Origin: JAWWPG01 sp038327385
GTDB lineage: Bacteria > Actinomycetota > Actinomycetes > Propionibacteriales > Nocardioidaceae
Assembly: GCA_038327385.1 (NCBI GenBank)
Contig: JBBQKY010000007.1
Location: 1 to 34,008, forward strand
Reading direction: 5' to 3'
Length of the DNA stretch: 34,008 nucleotides
Part shown: piece after piece, positions 1 through 8,957 of the stretch
Layout of the letters: every line of letters begins with the position of its first letter
Position numbering within the stretch: the stretch's first letter is position 1
The notes under the pieces: model-generated
What the model saw: only the letters and a program-made list of their open reading frames with translations
Databases searched by the model: none
Told to the model about the DNA's origin: nothing
Made by a program: the position numbers and the translations under genes

Positions 1-378
1 GCCGGCAACCAGACCCAGTCGGCCACCTTGACCGTGAAGGGCACCCAGGCGTTGGTCGTGCCGGTCAGCACCAGCTTCGGCGGCGTCACCGTCGGGCAGT
101 CGAGAACGCTGGCGGTGCCGGTGAGGAACATCGGGGACGCCACCTCCGGCCCCGTCAGCCGGATCGTGGTCTCGACCGGGTCGTCCACTCCCGCCGGCAC
201 CTTCACCCTGCTCGGCTCGACCTGCGGCTCACCGCTGCCCGCGGGAGGGCAGTGCATCGCTGACGTCAGGTTCGCCCCCTCACAGCCCGGGTCGTTCGCG
301 GCATCGCTCTACGTGACCGCCATCCCCGGCACCCAGCCGAACGGGAACGCCGGGACGATGAACGGCACGGGCCTCTAG
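1..378 (+). CDS. C-terminal part of a choice-of-anchor D / Ig-like repeat protein (5' end outside window)
   Basis: The reading frame is open from base 1 and ends at TAG 376-378, so only about 125 C-terminal residues are present. They form one beta-rich module of the ASPM/SPD-2/Hydin or choice-of-anchor D kind: a start of the type TSFGGVTVGQS, a core with NIGDATSGP, and the pair CGSPLPAGGQC followed by VRFAPSQPGSF. The two cysteines about nine residues apart probably form a disulphide, which fits an exported protein. Such modules are usually repeated in large surface or secreted proteins of unknown role. No anchor or sorting signal is visible at the C-terminus. A strong hairpin follows directly, so this gene ends its own transcript. 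The domain type is well supported; the function is not known. Confidence 0.75.
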   Translation, partial: AGNQTQSATLTVKGTQALVVPVSTSFGGVTVGQSRTLAVPVRNIGDATSGPVSRIVVSTGSSTPAGTFTLLGSTCGSPLPAGGQCIADVRFAPSQPGSFAASLYVTAIPGTQPNGNAGTMNGTGL

Positions 379-384
379 GCCGAC

Positions 385-437
385 GCTGCTGCGGCGGAGC
401 AGCAAGGGGGTGCCGGTTCCCAAGGGCCGGCACCCCC
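385..437 (+). terminator. Two consecutive hairpins, likely terminator of the upstream repeat protein
   Basis: A small hairpin (GCTGCT 385-390 with AGCAGC 398-403) is followed by a perfect 11-bp stem: GGGGGTGCCGG at 406-416 pairs with CCGGCACCCCC at 427-437 around a 10-base loop. No T-run follows, which is common for terminators in high-GC actinobacteria. It begins seven bases after the stop codon of the upstream gene. Confidence 0.7.
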
Positions 438-603
438 ATGTCGGCTACCCGTCGTCCGACGGTCGGCGGCGACCGCCCAGGGTGGTACAAACTCGCCATG
501 CACTCGAGCCGGTTCGCCGTCTCCCTCCTGAGCGTCACGGTGGGCATGGCCAGCCGTCCCCTCAGGAGCTGACATCGCGCCCGCGGCGCCCACCGCCGCC
601 GTC

Positions 604-1818
604 GTGGGCGGTGGGCCCGGCGGCCTGATGGCGGCCGAGGTGCTGGCGACGGCGGGCCTGGCCGTCACCGTCTACGAGCGGATGCCGTCGGTGGGGCGGA
701 AGCTGCTGCTGGCCGGCCGCGGCGGCCTCAACCTCACCCACACCGAGCCGCTGCCGCAGCTCCTGCACCGCTACGGGCCCGCCGAGGCGCGGCTGCGCGA
801 GGCGCTCCTGGCCTTCGGCCCGGACGACCTCCGGGCCTGGTGCGCTGGGCTCGGGCAGGAGACCTTCGTGGGGTCGAGCGGCCGGGTGTTCCCCGAGGCG
901 TTGCGGGCCACGCCGCTGCTCCGAGCGTGGCTGCGCCGCCTCGACGACCTGGGCGTCCGGCTGCGGGCCCGCTCGGCCTGGCGGGGCTGGGGCGGCGGCG
1001 GCGAGCTGCTGATGGACGGGCCGAGCGGAGCGGAGGAGGTGCGCCCCGACGTCACCGTCCTCGCTCTCGGCGGTGCCACCTGGCCCCGCGTCGGCTCGGA
1101 CGGCGCCTGGGTCCCGGCCCTCGAGGCGGCCGGCGTCACCGTCATCCCGCTCCGGCCGGCCAACTGCGGGTTCGTCGTCGGGTGGTCTCCGGTGTTCACC
1201 GAGCGCTACGCCGGCGCTTCGCTGAAGAACGTCCGGCTCACCTTCCGGGCAACCTCGGTGCGGGGCGACACGACCATCACCACCGACGGCCTCGAGGGCG
1301 GGCCCGTGCACGTCCTGTCGGGCCCCCTGCGTGACGCCATCGAGGCCGACGGGACGGCCACCCTCGGCGTCGACCTGCACCCTGACCTGGCCGTCGGTGC
1401 CCTGGCCGCCCGGTTTGCTCGCAACAGGACGAAGGACTCGCGGTCCACGGCACTCAAGCGCGCCGGGGGCCTGCAGCCGGTGGCCATCGGCCTGCTCCGG
1501 GAGGCCAACGGCAACCGGCTGCCGGAGGATGCCGACCGACTGGCGGCGGCGGTGAAGGACGTGAGGCTCACGCTCGTCGCCACCTCGGCGATCAGCCGGG
1601 CCATCTCGACCGCCGGAGGAGTGGCCCTCGACGAGCTCGACCCCTCGTTCATGCTGCGCCAGCGACCGGGGACCTACGTGGTGGGGGAGATGCTCGACTG
1701 GGAGGCACCGACCGGCGGTTACCTCCTCCAGGCCACGTTCGCCACGGCGGTCTGGGCGGCGCGAGCCGCGGCCCGACAGGTGGGCGCCCCCGACGTCATC
1801 CCGGGACGCCGGGCCTGA
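604..1818 (+). CDS. NAD(P)/FAD-dependent oxidoreductase, HI0933/BaiN-like flavoprotein (TIGR03862-like)
   Basis: This is a flavoprotein of the HI0933 family. The FAD dinucleotide-binding loop GGGPGGL sits at the extreme N-terminus, followed by the ribityl/glutamate region VTVYERM and the family motif GRKLLLAGRGGLNLTH near residues 31-47. Other family signs are VFPEALRATPLL, LALGGATWPRVGSDG and a C-terminal block STAGGVALDEL...GEMLDWEAPTGGYLLQ that closes the FAD site. The substrate is unknown. GTG 604 is the only ordinary start after the in-frame stop TGA 529-531, but it removes most of the first Rossmann strand (the frame reads AAVV just before the glycines). An AGGAG at 564-568 stands five bases before an in-frame ATC at 574, so translation may begin there, or the 5' end may hold a sequence error. 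The family assignment is firm; the start is not. Confidence 0.85.
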   Translation: MGGGPGGLMAAEVLATAGLAVTVYERMPSVGRKLLLAGRGGLNLTHTEPLPQLLHRYGPAEARLREALLAFGPDDLRAWCAGLGQETFVGSSGRVFPEALRATPLLRAWLRRLDDLGVRLRARSAWRGWGGGGELLMDGPSGAEEVRPDVTVLALGGATWPRVGSDGAWVPALEAAGVTVIPLRPANCGFVVGWSPVFTERYAGASLKNVRLTFRATSVRGDTTITTDGLEGGPVHVLSGPLRDAIEADGTATLGVDLHPDLAVGALAARFARNRTKDSRSTALKRAGGLQPVAIGLLREANGNRLPEDADRLAAAVKDVRLTLVATSAISRAISTAGGVALDELDPSFMLRQRPGTYVVGEMLDWEAPTGGYLLQATFATAVWAARAAARQVGAPDVIPGRRA

Positions 1819-1971
1819 CGCCGAGTGCACAGCGGGCCGGCCCAGGTCGGCGACGACGGCGAGGTCGAGGTGCTCCTCACCTTCGCCAAGGCCTGATCCC
1901 GGAACAACGTAGGCGCAGCCGGCGGCCACGCAGGCGAAGGGGATCACGTCTGGGAAGGGTGGTCGGGCCGG

Positions 1972-1977
1972 TAGCAT
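1972..1977 (+). promoter_or_regulatory. Putative -10 element of tig
   Basis: TAGCAT lies 12 bases before the ATG of tig. No purine-rich ribosome binding site lies between them, so the mRNA leader would be very short or absent. I see no clear -35 element. Confidence 0.35.
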
Positions 1978-1989
1978 CGCCTCCCACGT

Positions 1990-3357
1990 ATGAAGAGCAC
2001 GGTCGAGCCCCTCGAGGGGAACAAGGTCAAGGTGTCGGTCGAGGTCGACCCCGTCGAGTTCGAGGCTGCCCTCGACCAGGCATTCCGGCGCATCGCCCGG
2101 GAGGTGCGGGTCCCGGGCTTCCGCCCGGGCAAGGTGCCGCGCCGGGTGATCGAGGCCCGGGTCGGAACCGCCGCCGCCCGTCAGGAGGCGCTGCGTGAGG
2201 CCCTCCCCGGGTACTACGTCGAGGCCCTGAAGGACAACGACGTCGACGCCATCGCTCAGCCGGAGATCGCCATCACGGCCGGCGAGGAGGCGGGCCCCGT
2301 CAGCTTCGAGGCCACGGTCGAGGTCAGGCCGTCGATCCAGATCGAGGGGCACGGCGGCCTCACGCTGGTCGTCCCCCGCATGTCGGTCACCGACGACGAC
2401 ATCGACCGGGCCCTCCGCCGCCTCCGGTCGGCCGACGCCGCCCTGCTCGACGTCGACCGCCCCGCGATGGCGGGCGACGTGCTCACCATCGACCTTAAGG
2501 CCACCCGGACCGACGGTGACGAGGAGGAGACCCTCGACGACGTCCAGGACTACTCCTACGAGATCGGCGACGCCGCCGGGTTCCCCCCCGAGGTCGACGA
2601 GCAGCTGACCGGCGCCTCCGCCGGCCAGGACCTGGTGATCGAGGCCACGATGGGCGAGGACGAGCTGGCCCGCGACATCACCTTCGCCGTCACCGTGAAG
2701 AAGGTCCAGGAGAAGGACCTGCCCGAGCTGACCGACGCCTGGGTCGAGGAGGCAAGCGAGCTTGCCACCGTCGACGAGCTGCGGGCGGACCTGCGCCTCC
2801 GCCTCGAGCGGGGCCGCCGGGACACCGCCCGGGCGGCGATGCGCCAGAAGGTCCTGCCCGAGCTGATCAAGCTCATCCCCGACGAGGTGGTGCCCCAGCC
2901 GCTCGTCGCCGCCGAGGCCCAGCGCCAGGCCAACGAGCTCGAGCGCAACCTGCGGCAGCAGGGCGTCGACCTCGACGAGTACGTGTCGGCCATGGGCGGC
3001 GGCGAGCAGATCGTCGAGCAGCTGCAGCTCCACGCGGTGGCCCCGGTCAAGGCCGATCTGGCCCTCCGGGCCGTGGCCGACGCCGAGCGCATCGAGGTGA
3101 CCGAGCAGGACATCGACGAGGCCATCGCCACCCTGGCCGCCGAGGTGGGGGCCGGACAGACGGCCGGCGGCCTGCGCGAGGCGTTCGAACGCAATGACGG
3201 GATGCAGGCGGTACGCTCGGACGTACGGAAGAACAAGGCCCTCGACTGGCTCCTCGAGCACGTCGAGGTCAAGGACGCTGACGGCGTCCCGGTCGACCGG
3301 GACGCACTACGGGCCGCCGAGCCCGAACAGGACGCCGAGACCGAGGAGCAGGAGTAG
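1990..3357 (+). CDS. tig: Trigger factor, ribosome-associated chaperone / prolyl isomerase
   Basis: This 455-residue protein has the usual trigger factor length. The N-terminal ribosome-binding domain carries the signature GFRPGKVP at residues 43-50, which docks on ribosomal protein L23. A FKBP-type prolyl isomerase domain follows in the middle (roughly residues 155-235), and then the helical chaperone arms. The C-terminus is a short acidic tail (EPEQDAETEEQE). The opening MKSTVEPLEGNKVKVSVEVD is, from memory, the Acidimicrobiia style rather than that of Streptomyces or Nocardioides. The gene lies three bases upstream of clpP and probably forms one operon with clpP and clpX, coupling folding of nascent chains with proteolysis. 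ATG 1990 fits the conserved N-terminus; no ribosome binding site precedes it. Confidence 0.95.
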   Translation: MKSTVEPLEGNKVKVSVEVDPVEFEAALDQAFRRIAREVRVPGFRPGKVPRRVIEARVGTAAARQEALREALPGYYVEALKDNDVDAIAQPEIAITAGEEAGPVSFEATVEVRPSIQIEGHGGLTLVVPRMSVTDDDIDRALRRLRSADAALLDVDRPAMAGDVLTIDLKATRTDGDEEETLDDVQDYSYEIGDAAGFPPEVDEQLTGASAGQDLVIEATMGEDELARDITFAVTVKKVQEKDLPELTDAWVEEASELATVDELRADLRLRLERGRRDTARAAMRQKVLPELIKLIPDEVVPQPLVAAEAQRQANELERNLRQQGVDLDEYVSAMGGGEQIVEQLQLHAVAPVKADLALRAVADAERIEVTEQDIDEAIATLAAEVGAGQTAGGLREAFERNDGMQAVRSDVRKNKALDWLLEHVEVKDADGVPVDRDALRAAEPEQDAETEEQE

Positions 3358-3360
3358 CCG

Positions 3361-3990
3361 ATGCGGGCCCAGAACTACCTCGTGCCGATGGTGGTGGAGA
3401 GCACCAACCGCGGCGAGCGGTCGTACGACCTGTACAGCCGGATGCTGAAGGAGCACATCATCTTCCTCGGCACCCCGATCGACGACGCTATCGCCAACCT
3501 CATCTCCGCCCAGCTGCTGTTCCTCGAGTCGGAGAACGCCGACAAGGACATCTCGATCTACATCAACAGCCCCGGTGGCGACATCACCGCACTGTTCGCC
3601 ATCTACGACACGATGAAGTACGTGAAGAACGACATCACCACGTTCTGCTACGGCCAGGCGGCCTCGGCCGCCGCCGTGCTCCTCGCCGGAGGCACCAAGG
3701 GCAAGCGCTTCTCGCTGCCCCACAGCCGCATCCTGCTCCACCAGCCCTACGGCGGGGCGGGGGGCCAGGCCTCGGACATCGAGATCCAGGCCAAGGAGAT
3801 CCTGCGCATGCGCGAGCTTCTCAACGAGATGCTGGCCTACGACACCGGCAACACCGTGGAGAAGATCCAGAAGGACACCGACCGCGACTTCATCCTGTCG
3901 GCCGCCGAAGCCCGCGACTACGGCATCGTCGACGAGGTCATCACCGTCCGAGAGCTCGCCGGCGTCCCGGTCGCCGCCGGCGTCGCCTGA
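3361..3990 (+). CDS. clpP: ATP-dependent Clp protease proteolytic subunit
   Basis: ClpP is the serine peptidase barrel that degrades proteins fed by ClpX or ClpC. The 209-residue protein has the complete catalytic triad: Ser102 in GQAASAAA, His127 in RILLHQP and Asp176 in DTDRDF, with the same spacing as Ser97/His122/Asp171 of E. coli. NSPGGDITALFAIYDTM is the oxyanion/handle region. There is little or no propeptide. The sequence resembles the ClpP2 type (GQAASAAAVLLAGGTKGKR). Most Actinomycetia have two adjacent clpP genes that form a mixed barrel, but only one is present here between tig and clpX. It starts three bases after the tig stop codon. Confidence 0.96.
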   Translation: MRAQNYLVPMVVESTNRGERSYDLYSRMLKEHIIFLGTPIDDAIANLISAQLLFLESENADKDISIYINSPGGDITALFAIYDTMKYVKNDITTFCYGQAASAAAVLLAGGTKGKRFSLPHSRILLHQPYGGAGGQASDIEIQAKEILRMRELLNEMLAYDTGNTVEKIQKDTDRDFILSAAEARDYGIVDEVITVRELAGVPVAAGVA

Positions 3991-3994
3991 AGCC

Positions 3995-5263
<1,269 letters not shown>

Positions 5264-5270
5264 CGTCTCT

Positions 5271-5302
5271 ACCCTTCGCGCATTGTCGTGCGGTCCGAGG
5301 GT
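5271..5302 (+). terminator. Possible terminator hairpin after clpX
   Basis: ACCCT (5271-5275) pairs with AGGGT (5298-5302), CG with CG, and CGCA with TGCG inside, with a small bulge on each side and a six-base loop. No T-run follows. It starts seven bases after the clpX stop codon. Confidence 0.4.
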
Positions 5303-5608
5303 GGTTGGGTTCGCAAAGGCGCAACGATGACGGGGGTTGACCCGGTCAGGCTCTCAGGTGCGGTCTGAGTGGGTCCGGTTCGGAAAGTGCCGCGACGACG
5401 GGGCGTCCAGTCAGATGGGCTGTCATGGTGCGGTTTGCGTTGGGGCTTCTGCGGCATACGTTGCCACTGGGACTCGCAAACCGAACTTAAGCCGCATTTG
5501 AGTAGCCCATCTCGATGCCCGTGGACCGCCAAACCGCATTTTGTGCGCGATTGCGGGATCGCGGCGCCATAATGTCTGGTCTGAACGCATATTCCCTAAC
5601 CGTGTGCG

Positions 5609-5634
5609 CCAATTGCGCTTTGAATGGCAATTGG
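5609..5634. repeat. Inverted repeat, 8-bp arms
   Basis: CCAATTGC at 5609-5616 and GCAATTGG at 5627-5634 are perfect reverse complements around a 10-base spacer. Being AT-containing in a GC-rich genome, the pair stands out. It could be a hairpin or a regulator site; there is no neighbouring gene to decide. Confidence 0.55.
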
Positions 5635-5835
5635 GGGAGGGGCGCTGGGCTCAGAGGCCACGTTCGCCCCACCCGTCACAGCAGATCTACCGGGAACTGG
5701 TGACCACAGCGAAATGCGCACCCGAGAGACCGACGGAAGGGGGCAGTTGCCGTCGTCGCTGCGTCCTTCGCTCGCCGGACCACGGTCGGACCGCACGGAA
5801 CAACGGGAGACCATGATCCGCCGAGCCGGTCGATC

Positions 5836-5878
5836 CTGGCGTAACCCTGGCGTAACCCGTGGACGCCAGACATCCACG
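5836..5878. repeat. Tandem 11-bp repeat plus dyad upstream of bioY
   Basis: CTGGCGTAACC occurs twice head to tail, perfectly, at 5836-5846 and 5847-5857. It is followed at once by an inverted pair CGTGGA (5858-5863) and TCCACG (5873-5878) with a nine-base spacer. The elements lie 83-125 bases before the bioY start and could be a regulator binding site for biotin uptake. I do not recognise the motif as a known BioQ or BirA operator. Confidence 0.45.
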
Positions 5879-5960
5879 CCGGTTGGCGCTGATAGGGTCG
5901 CGCGACGATCCACCCCTCGCCTCGCCTAGTGCGTCGCCGCCAAGCCAGCTAGGAGCCAGC

Positions 5961-6554
5961 GTGTCCTCTTCCGTCCTTCCCGCCGACCGGGGTGTGCTCG
6001 CCGACCTGCTGCCCGGCGCCCTGGTCCGCGATGCGGTCCTGGTCGGGAGCGGAGCCGCGCTCACCGGGCTGGCGGCCCAGGTCTCGTTCACCACCCCGCT
6101 GTCGCCGGTGCCGTTCACCCTGCAGACCCTGGCGGTGCTGGTGTCCGGCGCCGCCCTCGGCACCGTGCGCGGAGTGCTCTCGATGCTGGTGTACCTGCTT
6201 GTCGGGATGGCGGGGATGCCGTGGTTCGCCGGACACTCGCACGGCGTCGGCGGCCCCGCATTCGGCTACCTGATCGGGTTCGTGCTGGCCGCCGGCCTGG
6301 TGGGGGCGCTGGCCCGCCGCGGGGCCGACCGGCACGTCGTTGGCACGGTCTTGCTCATGGTGGCCGGCAGCGTGGTGATCTACGTCGTGGGCACCATCTG
6401 GCTCGCCGCCGACCTCGACCTCGGGCTCCGCCAGGCGTTCGACCTTGGGGTACGACCGTTCCTGGCGACCGACGCCGTCAAGCTCGCGGTGGCGGCGCTC
6501 GCCTTCCCGTCGGCCTGGCAGCTGGCCCGCCGGGGCGAGCCGGAGCCCGACTGA
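5961..6554 (+). CDS. bioY: Biotin transporter substrate-binding membrane protein BioY
   Basis: BioY is the S component of an energy-coupling factor transporter and binds biotin in the membrane. The 197-residue protein has about six hydrophobic segments and the family features SPVPFTLQTLAVLVSGAALG, GMPWFAGHSHGVGGPAFGYLIGF and a C-terminal PFLATDAVKLAVAAL. The GTG start at 5961 is preceded by AGGAG at 5951-5955 with a five-base gap, so I prefer it over upstream in-frame starts. No bioM/bioN or ecfAT genes accompany it; it must use a shared ECF module elsewhere or work alone. Biotin serves acyl-CoA carboxylases, so its position just before a lipid operon is suggestive, but a 99-base gap separates them and co-transcription is not shown. 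Confidence 0.92.
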   Translation: MSSSVLPADRGVLADLLPGALVRDAVLVGSGAALTGLAAQVSFTTPLSPVPFTLQTLAVLVSGAALGTVRGVLSMLVYLLVGMAGMPWFAGHSHGVGGPAFGYLIGFVLAAGLVGALARRGADRHVVGTVLLMVAGSVVIYVVGTIWLAADLDLGLRQAFDLGVRPFLATDAVKLAVAALAFPSAWQLARRGEPEPD

Positions 6555-6653
6555 CCCGATGATGCCCGGGTAGGGCAGGATGGGGCTCTGCCAGTTCTCC
6601 ATGGGCGCTGTGAGGTCGACGCCTCGGCATCCGCGACGACTTGAGGAGCGTCA

Positions 6654-8957
6654 ATGACTGAGCAGGCCGGAGCGGTCCGGCTGGCGGAGCGGCTGAGCGG
6701 CACCACGGTGCTGCTGACCGGCGTCACGGGCTTCGTCGGCGAGGCGCTGCTGCACCGGATGCTCACCCAGACCCCGCAGACCCGGATCGCGGTCCTGGTC
6801 CGTCGCAAGGACGCCGCGAGCGGCGTCGACCGGATCAAGAGCGTGCTGGCCAAGCCGATCTTCGCCGACGCCGTCGAGGCGGCGGGCGGAGGCGACGCGC
6901 TGATCGCCGGCCGGCTGGAGGTCGTCGAGGGCGACCTCTCCGACGTACCCGCCCTGCCCACGAACATCGCCGCGGTCGTGCACTGTGCCGGCGACGTCTC
7001 GTTCGACCCCCCGGTCGACCTGGCGTTCACCACCAACATCGTCGGCACCCGCAACCTGCTGGCCCGGGTCGCGGAGGTCGGGCCGCACGTCCACTACATC
7101 CACATCTCGACCGCATACGTCGCAGGGCGGCGCCGCGGCACCGTGGCCGAGGCCTCGGTCGACCACGGCGTCGACCTCGAGGGCGAGCTCGCCTGGGGCC
7201 TGGCGCAGCGGGATGAGGTCGAGCACCGCTCGCGCGCCGCGACCCACCTGGCCCGGCTGCGGCAGGCGGCCGAGAAGGAGCACGGCCGAGCCGGCCCGAT
7301 GACCGCGGCCTCCGCCACCGAGGAGAAGCGGCGGGAGTGGGCCCGGGCGGAGCTGGTGCGCGCCGGCACCGAGCGGGCCCGCAGCCTCGGCTGGACGGAC
7401 TGTTACACGTTCACCAAGGCGCTCGGGGAGCGGGTCGTCGAGGCCCATGCGGCCACGGCTCCGGTCTCGATCGTGCGGCCGAGCATCATCGAGTCGGCCC
7501 TCGAGACGCCGTACCCCGGCTGGATCGAAGGCTTCAAGATGGCCGAGCCCCTCATCTTGGCGTACGGGCGCGGCGAGCTGCCCGAGTTCCCCGCGGCGCC
7601 GGACCTGGTCGTCGACATCGTCCCGGTCGACCATGTCGTGGCCGCCATCATGGCGGTGCTCGGCGAGGTGCCCGAGGTCGGTAAGCCGCGGTGGTACCAC
7701 GTGTCCTCTGGGGCGCGGAACGCCCTGTCGTTCATGCATCTCTACGCGATCGTGCGCGACCACTTCGACCGGCATCCGTTCGACATGGGGGACCGGGGCG
7801 CGGTCCGGTTGCCCGAGTGGAGGTTCCCGGGCGCCCAGCACGTCGAGCGGCTTCTCGTGACCAGCGAACGTGCCCACAAGGTCGCGGACTACATGGTCAC
7901 CCACGCGCCTCGGCACGACCGCACCCGCGAGCTGGCCCGCAAGCTGGAGACCCAGCGCCGCCGGCTCGAGTTCCTGCGGCGCTACCTGGACCTCTACTGG
8001 GAGTACTCCCAGGCCGAGCTCACGTTCTCCGACGTCGAGACCATGGCGCTGGCCGCTCGGCTGCACCCCGAGGACCGAGCGGCGCTCGAGTTCGACACGT
8101 CGGTGATCGACTGGGACCACTACCTGGGCGAGGTCCACATCCCCGCGGTCACCGAGCCGCTGCGCAAGTACGACGTGATCCGGCGCGCCCGGCCCGGCTC
8201 CGCCGCCCGCACGCCGAAGGCGCTCGGTGGCGTCGAGGACCCGACCGCCCACCGGGTGGCCGCTGTGTTCGACATGGACGGCACGCTGCTGTCGTCGAAC
8301 GTCGTCGAGACCTACCTCTGGATGCGAATGCAGGAGCTCGACCCGGCGGAGCGGCTGGCCGAGCTGGGCCGGGCGGCCGCGCGGCTGCCCGGGATGATCC
8401 GCGCGGAGCGTCGCGAGCGCAGCGCGTTCCTGCGGCTGGTCTACCGCGAGTATGCCGGAGCCAGGCTCGACGACCTCGATGAGATCGCCGACCGGGTGCT
8501 GACGTCCCACGTCCTGGCCAGGCTGTCGCCGTCCGCCGTACGACGGATCCGCGACCACCGGCAAGCGGGACACCGGACCGTGCTGATCACCGGCGCGATC
8601 GCGTCGCTGACCCGGCCGCTGGGGCCGCTGTTCGACCACATCGAGGCGGCCCGGCTTGCCGTCGACGACCGCGGGGTGTGCACCGGGTTCCTGGACCGGC
8701 CCCCGCTGGTCGGGGAGTCCCGGGCGTCCTGGCTGCGGGCCTACGCCAGCGGCCATGGCATCGACCTGGCGCGCAGCTTCGCCTATGCCGACTCCCACTC
8801 CGACCTGCCCATGCTCGCGGCCGTTGGCAACCCGGTCGCCGTGCAGCCCGACATCACGCTGTTCCGGCACGCGAAGAAGAGCCACTGGCCGATCGTCGAC
8901 TGGTCGAGTCCCGGCGCCGTCGTCCGCACCCTGGCCCCGGCGGGTGACGGCCGGTGA
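6654..8957 (+). CDS. Fused fatty acyl-CoA reductase (SDR/FAR type) and HAD-IB phosphatase
   Basis: The 767-residue protein joins two enzymes. The N-terminal half is an extended SDR of the fatty acyl-CoA reductase/male-sterility type: NAD(P) loop TGVTGFVG (22-29), HISTAYV (150-156), the YxxxK pair Tyr251/Lys255 in YTFTK, and VRPSIIESALETPYPGWIEG typical of FARs. Known FARs reduce acyl-CoA to aldehyde or alcohol. A helical region follows to about residue 530. The C-terminal part is a HAD-superfamily IB hydrolase: DMDGT with Asp540/Asp542, a threonine motif in VLITGA, and YADSHSDLPML with Asp713/Asp717. HAD-IB enzymes usually remove phosphate from small molecules. GAGGAG at 6643-6648 supports ATG 6654. 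It is the first gene of a four-gene operon whose members overlap. The lipid substrate is inferred; it may also act on another acyl thioester. Confidence 0.88.
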   Translation: MTEQAGAVRLAERLSGTTVLLTGVTGFVGEALLHRMLTQTPQTRIAVLVRRKDAASGVDRIKSVLAKPIFADAVEAAGGGDALIAGRLEVVEGDLSDVPALPTNIAAVVHCAGDVSFDPPVDLAFTTNIVGTRNLLARVAEVGPHVHYIHISTAYVAGRRRGTVAEASVDHGVDLEGELAWGLAQRDEVEHRSRAATHLARLRQAAEKEHGRAGPMTAASATEEKRREWARAELVRAGTERARSLGWTDCYTFTKALGERVVEAHAATAPVSIVRPSIIESALETPYPGWIEGFKMAEPLILAYGRGELPEFPAAPDLVVDIVPVDHVVAAIMAVLGEVPEVGKPRWYHVSSGARNALSFMHLYAIVRDHFDRHPFDMGDRGAVRLPEWRFPGAQHVERLLVTSERAHKVADYMVTHAPRHDRTRELARKLETQRRRLEFLRRYLDLYWEYSQAELTFSDVETMALAARLHPEDRAALEFDTSVIDWDHYLGEVHIPAVTEPLRKYDVIRRARPGSAARTPKALGGVEDPTAHRVAAVFDMDGTLLSSNVVETYLWMRMQELDPAERLAELGRAAARLPGMIRAERRERSAFLRLVYREYAGARLDDLDEIADRVLTSHVLARLSPSAVRRIRDHRQAGHRTVLITGAIASLTRPLGPLFDHIEAARLAVDDRGVCTGFLDRPPLVGESRASWLRAYASGHGIDLARSFAYADSHSDLPMLAAVGNPVAVQPDITLFRHAKKSHWPIVDWSSPGAVVRTLAPAGDGR

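Larger units (their letters stand above)
5264..5960. other. 697-base gene-free stretch between clpX and bioY
   Basis: I see no gene with convincing composition, ribosome binding site or family resemblance here. The first 400 bases are visibly less GC-rich than the flanking genes. They hold several small symmetric elements: CTCAG/CTGAG at 5353-5369, a 9-bp inverted pair CGGTTTGCG (5431-5439) and CGCAAACCG (5475-5483), a third copy of the CAAACCG core at 5530-5536, and a perfect 8-bp stem CCAATTGC/GCAATTGG at 5609-5634. The last 130 bases are the upstream region of bioY. No tRNA or known riboswitch is recognised. The stretch is also the point where apparent taxonomic affinity changes. Confidence 0.5.

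Noticed and set aside
562..3261. 899-codon open frame on the minus strand across the flavoprotein and tig genes
   Set aside because: It lies antisense to two recognisable genes, is made of Leu/Gly/Val/Asp/Arg low-complexity sequence typical of GC-rich shadow frames, and matches no family.
5369..5572. Short open frames in the clpX-bioY gap
   Set aside because: Overlapping frames on both strands, no ribosome binding site, and composition unlike the real genes.
5264..5960. tRNA gene or biotin-related riboswitch in the gap
   Set aside because: I found no GTTCRANNC T-loop with flanking stems, and no known riboswitch class regulates biotin.
6651..8885. 744-codon open frame on the minus strand opposite the FAR-HAD gene
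   Set aside because: Same shadow composition, no family features, and the opposite strand carries clear catalytic motifs.
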